Assembly (NCBI GenBank): GCA_021159105.1
Contig: JAGGSM010000160.1
Span: 1-9,896, forward strand
Direction: 5' to 3'
Origin: Candidatus Bipolaricaulota bacterium
Lineage (GTDB): Bacteria; Bipolaricaulota; Bipolaricaulia; UBA7950; UBA9294
DNA: 9,896 bases
A program made the translations under genes and the position numbers. Below, piece after piece: positions 6,300-9,896 of this stretch. The notes beneath the pieces are model-generated. The model saw only the letters and a program-made list of their open reading frames with translations. It was not told where the DNA came from and searched no databases. Numbering within the stretch: position 1 is the stretch's first letter; each line of letters starts with the position of its first letter.

Positions 6300-6483
6300 A
6301 CCATTGATGCCACCATAGCCCGCCTCTTAAGGCCAATCGCTGAAGCCCTCATCAATCGATACCTGGTTGGGTATCCTTCCTCAGACGATCGTACTTTCCA
6401 TAGCGCTTCCGCCGCTTCTTTTGGCAACGTAGATGGCGGTACGCCTCTCCACAAGCTTCCTTGTACGCGTAGACATGATCGAG
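6300..6483 (-). pseudogene. IS30-family transposase remnant, frameshifted
   Basis: Minus-strand reading from 6483 gives LDHVYAY, then a segment at 6441-6385 that reads YRHLRCQKKRRKRYGKYDR, a hallmark stretch of IS30-family DDE transposases. One extra base near 6383 shifts the frame. Dropping it restores RGRIPNQVSIDE (6384-6348), the next conserved block (normally RGRIPNRVSIDERP). After that the sequence is too diverged to follow: a weak RASAIGLKRR frame resembles the next segment, but the catalytic core cannot be seen. The N-terminal helix-turn-helix is also absent, so only a middle fragment survives. The ends are approximate and I found no terminal inverted repeats. It lies between csoR and the gene at 6975, marking an old insertion at the border of the copper island. 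Confidence 0.82.
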
Positions 6484-6489
6484 GCTGAC

Positions 6490-6930
6490 TCTCATCCGTC
6501 AACAGATATCGTCAAGCCCTTCCGTAGCCACACCGCGGTGTGTGTGGGCTTCCCGACACTTCCACTACCTGCAGGAACGATACAGTCCGGATGTGAACCT
6601 CGAAGAAGCAATTCTTGATTATGCAAAGAATTACCGTCTTCCCTGGCTCACCCGGGATACTAACCCGGCCAGTGACAGAAGACCGATCAATCGCGAGAAT
6701 TGTCATAGATCCGTGTGGATATCGGGATTGATAGCCAAGACCGCACTGCCAAAGGTGAAAGCGATGATCCATCCGCCAACATTGGAATCCCAAGGAAGTA
6801 CACATCCAAATCCTGATCAGGATCTTCGCGTGAATCGGTGTAAAGTCAGTTTCAGCGCAGATGAGTTGCTTACTGAAACCAATCTCTGGGATGTAAGCTA
6901 GGTTACAAATTACGACTTTCAGGTCTGTTA
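6490..6930. other. Intergenic stretch without a recognised gene
   Basis: About 440 bp between the transposase remnant and the secreted-protein gene. Open frames exist on both strands (for example 6542-6901 on plus, starting with GTG, 119 residues, and a long minus-strand frame), but none has a ribosome binding site or a motif I recognise. The plus frame contains one protein-like segment (YLQERYSPDVNLEEAILDYA) before becoming unconvincing. The stretch may be gene debris left with the IS30 fragment. A promoter for the gene at 6975 should lie at its right end, but I see only weak candidates (TTACAA at 6903 with a poorly spaced TTAATC). Confidence 0.5.
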
Positions 6931-6974
6931 ATCTCTTTATGCCGAAAGGCGAATACCTAAGGAAGGTGATACGA

Positions 6975-8480
6975 ATGAAACGGAAGAGAATAGCGATCGT
7001 AAGTGTAGTCTTGAGCCTGAGCCTGGTACTCGGCTTGGCGTTCTTCCTCGTGGGAACGCCCCCACAGATCATCGGACAGAATCCAGATTTCAATCCTACG
7101 GCCGCTGAAGAAGAGGGATACTGGTACTCCCGTTACAACTTGGGAAATCTCGTGATGCGTTCTGGACTCGGCGGCACGTTCATGCCTGCGAAGGATATGG
7201 TCATGCAGATGGTGAAGATGGCCGATGCTGACCCGAGCGACGGTGATACGGCCATGCCTCCAAAGAACGCCGCCTTGCTTCACTCGATCTACGCCAGCGG
7301 TGATCCGCACTATATCACAAGCCTCAATGTGGATGACTTTGGCACCCAACGTTGGGACCCAAACACGTTTGACAAGACAGTAACCGCCCGCGCCATGGGA
7401 TGGACGATCATGAAGGAGGTCGAATGGGCCAAGCAGTTCCACGTGGACGACCACTTCGGAACCCCCACCGATAACTTCGGGGCGCAGTGGCGATTCGTCG
7501 GCCTCGTCCTTAACGCCGAGGCGAAGATGCAGGCGCAATATACCCTCAACAACCTGATGAACCAGGATGGACTGTTCGTCGACAGCAACGGTACGCTCGA
7601 TTGGAAGGGGCAGTGGGTTCTCCTTGAGGCATTCACCGACCTTGGATCACTCCTAAAGGCCAGTGCTGTTCCTCACTCTGAGACCAACCGCTACGCTGAT
7701 TCACAGGCAGGGGCCATGTTCAGCATGAAGGCAAACGGACTGTTCGATGCTCTGGCCACTCGTCAGGCGGAAGATGGCGCGGAGCTATCTCTAGCGATTC
7801 AGTCGCTGGTGTGGTACGCGACCTACGCCGATGACCTTGACCGCCAGAACGCAGCCCTCTCCCGCGTCCTCTCATTTGGTGATCAATTGATCTCCCTCAC
7901 GGGCGGAGACGCTACACAGCGGGCATTTAGGATCCGCGGGCTGATCGAAACCTACCGAGTGAGCGATCACACGCGTTTCCTAACTGCGGCCGCGCAGGAG
8001 TTCCATGCCTTGAGCGCCGATTACAGTCCCCACACCGGGATCTTCAAGGATCAATCGACGTATCGGATCGACGATGTCGCCACGATCATGGGAGCGATCA
8101 ATTCCCTCAAGCTGTTTGCAGGAGACTCGGTCGACCAAGAAATAGTGGAAGCGATCTTCGCCGGTTTCTACGAGAGCGCGGTGAACCTGAGCGGCATGCA
8201 GCTGTCAGTTCCGCCGAAGGACGTCGCCAAAGGGGCATTCGAGCAGAGGCATCCGGACATCTACTACGGCTACCCAGGGATCCCTTATCCGCCGATGGCC
8301 GGCGGGAAGTACGGAGTCGCTCCGGTGTTCGCGAGTGAGGTTAGGTTCGATGGGTTGAACTGGACCGTGACAAACTCTAGATTCGACTCCGCTGGTGCAA
8401 TGCACGCCTCGAACGAATTCATCTGGTTCCACAACGACGAAGTAAACGGGTTCCCGCAGCCTCCGATAAAGTGCGAATAG
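6975..8480 (+). CDS. Secreted or membrane-anchored 501-residue protein of unknown function
   Basis: An ATG at 6939 in the same frame is less likely, because AAGGAAGGTGA lies six bases before the ATG at 6975 and the signal sequence then begins cleanly with MKRKR. A hydrophobic segment (6-26) follows, then a region with a Met cluster (M61, M70, M75, M77, M79, M82, M94, with an MxMxM core). The rest is rich in amphipathic helices with aromatic and Asp/Trp patches (DDFGTQRWDP, GTLDWKGQWVLLEAF, YRIDDVATIMGAINSLKLF), suggestive of an alpha/alpha-barrel-like fold. The C-terminus is Pro/Tyr/Gly-rich (YYGYPGIPYPP) and ends with a single Cys near the last residue. I do not recognise the family. No CsoR-like operator is seen upstream, so its link to copper is only neighbourhood plus the Met cluster. 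It stands alone on its strand and appears intact. Confidence 0.85.
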   Translation: MKRKRIAIVSVVLSLSLVLGLAFFLVGTPPQIIGQNPDFNPTAAEEEGYWYSRYNLGNLVMRSGLGGTFMPAKDMVMQMVKMADADPSDGDTAMPPKNAALLHSIYASGDPHYITSLNVDDFGTQRWDPNTFDKTVTARAMGWTIMKEVEWAKQFHVDDHFGTPTDNFGAQWRFVGLVLNAEAKMQAQYTLNNLMNQDGLFVDSNGTLDWKGQWVLLEAFTDLGSLLKASAVPHSETNRYADSQAGAMFSMKANGLFDALATRQAEDGAELSLAIQSLVWYATYADDLDRQNAALSRVLSFGDQLISLTGGDATQRAFRIRGLIETYRVSDHTRFLTAAAQEFHALSADYSPHTGIFKDQSTYRIDDVATIMGAINSLKLFAGDSVDQEIVEAIFAGFYESAVNLSGMQLSVPPKDVAKGAFEQRHPDIYYGYPGIPYPPMAGGKYGVAPVFASEVRFDGLNWTVTNSRFDSAGAMHASNEFIWFHNDEVNGFPQPPIKCE

Positions 8481-8489
8481 TCTCAACCC

Positions 8490-8528
8490 GATGATGGTGG
8501 ACGGCTCTTGCAGCCACCCACCATCATC
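8490..8528. terminator. Long hairpin between convergent genes
   Basis: Perfect 11-bp inverted repeat GATGATGGTGG (8490-8500) and CCACCATCATC (8518-8528), with a smaller GGCT/AGCC stem inside the loop. It begins nine bases after the stop of the plus-strand gene and reaches into the stop codon of the minus-strand regulator gene. There is no clear T-run on either side, so it may act as a bidirectional transcript end or RNA-stabilising structure rather than a strong intrinsic terminator. Confidence 0.6.
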
Positions 8529-9213
8529 ATTCTGCCAGTAGCTTCAATCTCTCCGGATCGGTGATTAGGAGCTTTCCCAGTTTCCTGGTGACAATCCCTT
8601 CGCGTCTTAGCTTGTTCAATACGGCCGTGGTCGTCTCTCGCGTCGCTCCGATAAGCTCCGCAAGCTCACGGTGGGTGATTCTGATGCGAACCTGAATTCC
8701 ATCATCAAGTTTCCGCCCATGCTTGTCTACAATCTTGAGAAGCGTGCGGGCAAGGCGCGTGGGAACATCGAGGAACAATAACTCCTCCAACCGATTTTCC
8801 AATTCCTGCCTGTGCAGGCCTATGAGCTTGGCAATCCCTAATGCAATCTGAGGATGCGCCTTAGCAAACTGTGTGAACTTATCTCTTCTAGCCCAGCACA
8901 GCCACACATCGTCTAAGGCAGTTGCCTCTAGCCGGCGCACATCCTGTCCCACCGCCGCCATCTCGCCGAACGGCTCCCCCGGTTCGCACACCCGAATGGT
9001 GACGCTCTTCCCGCTTTTATCACGGTGGGAAAGTTTCACCCTTCCCCTCTTCACAAAGTAAACCGCATCACTCGGGTCGCCGGGTAGATAGACAGTTTCG
9101 CCGCGCTTGTACTTCGTGTCTTTTACCTCGCGGTTGAACATCGCCATCTCTTCTGCACTCATCGCAGCCAGGAGGTTGAACCGGGCCAGATACCACAATC
9201 TTTCTCTATCCAT
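8527..9213 (-). CDS. Crp/Fnr-family transcriptional regulator
   Basis: A 228-residue DNA-binding regulator. Residues about 12-115 form the cyclic-nucleotide-binding-like beta barrel (RGETVYLPGDPSDAVYFVKRGRVKL, then GEPFGEM at 79-85). A long dimer helix follows, then a winged helix-turn-helix (about 178-215: THRELAELIGATRETTTAVLNKLRREGIV). The phosphate-cassette Arg-Ser/Thr of true cAMP receptors is not seen (the region reads RRLEATAL). The N-terminal cysteine cluster of Fnr is also missing; only C76 and C106 occur. The effector is therefore unknown: heme, redox, another ligand, or none. An upstream in-frame ATG (9294) would add 27 unlike residues, so I choose 9213, which has GGTGGAG upstream. 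Genes ahead of it on the same strand encode a possible small peptide and a ferritin-like protein, which hints at an oxidative or iron-related regulon. Confidence 0.93.
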   Translation of the reverse strand: MDRERLWYLARFNLLAAMSAEEMAMFNREVKDTKYKRGETVYLPGDPSDAVYFVKRGRVKLSHRDKSGKSVTIRVCEPGEPFGEMAAVGQDVRRLEATALDDVWLCWARRDKFTQFAKAHPQIALGIAKLIGLHRQELENRLEELLFLDVPTRLARTLLKIVDKHGRKLDDGIQVRIRITHRELAELIGATRETTTAVLNKLRREGIVTRKLGKLLITDPERLKLLAE

Positions 9214-9221
9214 TTTCCGGC

Positions 9222-9302
9222 TCACTCCACCAGGCGGATTCTTCTGGTGACGGCGCGATAGAATGTCACATCGCGAATGATGTCCAGATAGCACCAGTTC
9301 AC
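9222..9302 (-). CDS. Possible 26-residue small ORF between the ferritin-like and regulator genes
   Basis: A GTG-started frame reading VNWCYLDIIRDV then TFYRAVTRRIRLVE, stop at 9222. GAGGAG lies seven bases before the GTG, inside the end of the ferritin-like gene, and the GTG follows that gene's stop by one base. Its own stop is eight bases before the regulator ATG, within that gene's ribosome binding region, so it could couple translation of the two. The product is basic with one Cys and no recognised motif. It could equally be chance; evidence is only spacing and the ribosome binding site. Confidence 0.35.
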   Translation of the reverse strand: MNWCYLDIIRDVTFYRAVTRRIRLVE

Positions 9303-9303
9303 G

Positions 9304-9792
9304 TCAATACTCCTCGCGGAGCCCGAATTCAGCCGACTCGACCCATTCCGCCGGCCGATCGAAGTACTCGACAAGGCTGCCCACAAGGAGATAGTGGCCG
9401 AGCTCCTGCTTGGCGAGGATCCCGAATAGATCCTTCTCCTTCGGATCGCCCGTTGCACTCCCCTTCTCCTCGTAGAACTTCTTCGTCGCCTGTTCGATCT
9501 CCATCGCCTTGTGCAGGACATCGCGGAGGGAGGCGTCGGACGAGATCGCGTCCTTTTCCTCCTTCACCGCTCCCTCGATCAGCCCCTTCACCTCGGAGAT
9601 GAGTGACGATGATCCAAGTTCCCCGTGATCCTTCTCCTTGATCTTTGCCAAGACTTGGGCGTGGCGAACCTCCTCCTTCGCTAGGAGTTCCAGGATCCGC
9701 TTCCCGCTCGGATCGGTCACCAGCTCCGCCCCATTTGTGTAGTAGCGCTCCGCCCGTTTTTCCAGTTCTATTGCATCGTCAATTATCGTCAT
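9304..9792 (-). CDS. Ferritin-like (rubrerythrin-type) di-iron protein
   Basis: A 162-residue cytoplasmic four-helix-bundle protein of the ferritin-like superfamily. The di-iron ligands are visible as E11 and E41-xx-H44 in the first helix pair, and E100 and E130-xx-H133 in the second, in the expected duplicated order. There is no rubredoxin CxxC domain, so it is not a full rubrerythrin. Such proteins commonly act in peroxide reduction or iron handling, but the reaction here is unproven. A longer frame from 9867 exists, but AAAGGAGGACTA directly before the ATG at 9792 settles the start, and the extra 25 residues look non-coding. It lies 22 nt after the end of the partial gene upstream and is followed by a possible small ORF and the Crp/Fnr-type gene, probably as one operon. 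Confidence 0.92.
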   Translation of the reverse strand: MTIIDDAIELEKRAERYYTNGAELVTDPSGKRILELLAKEEVRHAQVLAKIKEKDHGELGSSSLISEVKGLIEGAVKEEKDAISSDASLRDVLHKAMEIEQATKKFYEEKGSATGDPKEKDLFGILAKQELGHYLLVGSLVEYFDRPAEWVESAEFGLREEY

Positions 9793-9814
9793 TAGTCCTC
9801 CTTTACTCGGTTTG

Positions 9815-9896
9815 TTACCAAGTGAGCGGCACATATCCCTCGCGAATGGCGCGAGAGATCGTCTCACCGATGTATTCCACCTCGCATCCGAGCTCG
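9815..9896 (-). CDS. C-terminal end of an unidentified gene, cut by the window edge
   Basis: The frame entering from the window edge reads ELGCEVEYIGETI then SRAIREGYVPLTW and stops at TAA (9815-9817), 22 nt before the ferritin-like start. Its composition is protein-like and its spacing fits an operon. The piece is too short to name a family. The competing frame, which would extend the ferritin-like protein, lacks this quality. Confidence 0.5.
   Translation of the reverse strand, partial: ELGCEVEYIGETISRAIREGYVPLTW

Noticed and set aside
6939..6974. ATG at 6939 as the start of the 501-residue protein
   Set aside because: It has no ribosome binding site and would bury the signal sequence; the ATG at 6975 has AAGGAAGGTGA at good spacing.
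6512..7093. 193-residue minus-strand frame
   Set aside because: It runs into the well-supported gene at 6975 on the other strand and shows no motif or ribosome binding site.
9214..9294. Upstream ATG (9294) as the start of the Crp/Fnr-type regulator
   Set aside because: It would add 27 residues unlike the family and overlap a better-spaced small frame; the ATG at 9213 gives a normal-length protein.
9793..9867. Upstream start (9867) for the ferritin-like protein
   Set aside because: A strong AAAGGAGG directly precedes the ATG at 9792, and another frame here reads as the end of an upstream gene.

Overview
The window is bacterial DNA, moderately GC-rich by eye, with compact operons and strong AGGAGG-type ribosome binding sites. 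I cannot name the lineage. There is no rRNA, tRNA, CRISPR array or phage module. Most of the first 6.2 kb is one copper-response island. The rest holds a decayed insertion sequence, an unrecognised secreted protein, and a small cluster with a Crp/Fnr-type regulator and a ferritin-like protein.

Copper island (about 1-6233). A CsoR-type Cu(I) repressor (5934-6233, +) is divergent from a leftward operon. That operon encodes a small Gly/Met/Trp-rich membrane protein, a membrane-anchored PepSY-like protein, a CopB-type P1B ATPase with a His-rich N-terminus, and a YHS-domain/thioredoxin-reductase-like flavoprotein, followed by a broken DUF302 gene. A second leftward transcription unit encodes an intact DUF302 protein and an unrecognised secreted protein, and ends in a hairpin at 14-45. 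Three near-identical GC-rich inverted repeats (ACCCC-N4-GGGGT type) lie just downstream of the -10 elements of these three units. The simplest reading is one CsoR regulon in which Cu(I) releases the repressor and switches on export (CopB), a putative flavin reductase and several envelope proteins.

Middle (6234-6974). An IS30-family transposase remnant on the minus strand (about 6300-6483) has a frameshift and is badly decayed. It is followed by about 450 bp in which I see no convincing gene.

Right part. A 501-residue secreted or anchored protein (6975-8480, +) has a Met-rich segment and no recognised family. It converges on a leftward cluster, which in transcription order is: the C-terminus of a gene cut by the window edge, a ferritin-like di-iron protein, a possible 26-residue ORF, and a Crp/Fnr-family regulator. 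A long hairpin at 8490-8528 sits at the convergence point.

Most notable: the three-site CsoR regulon that appears to include uncharacterised genes; the YHS-flavoprotein fusion lacking the thioredoxin-reductase CxxC; and the secreted protein co-transcribed with DUF302. Together they look like a copper-handling system that pairs export with a possible metal-binding reductase. The reductase role is inference.
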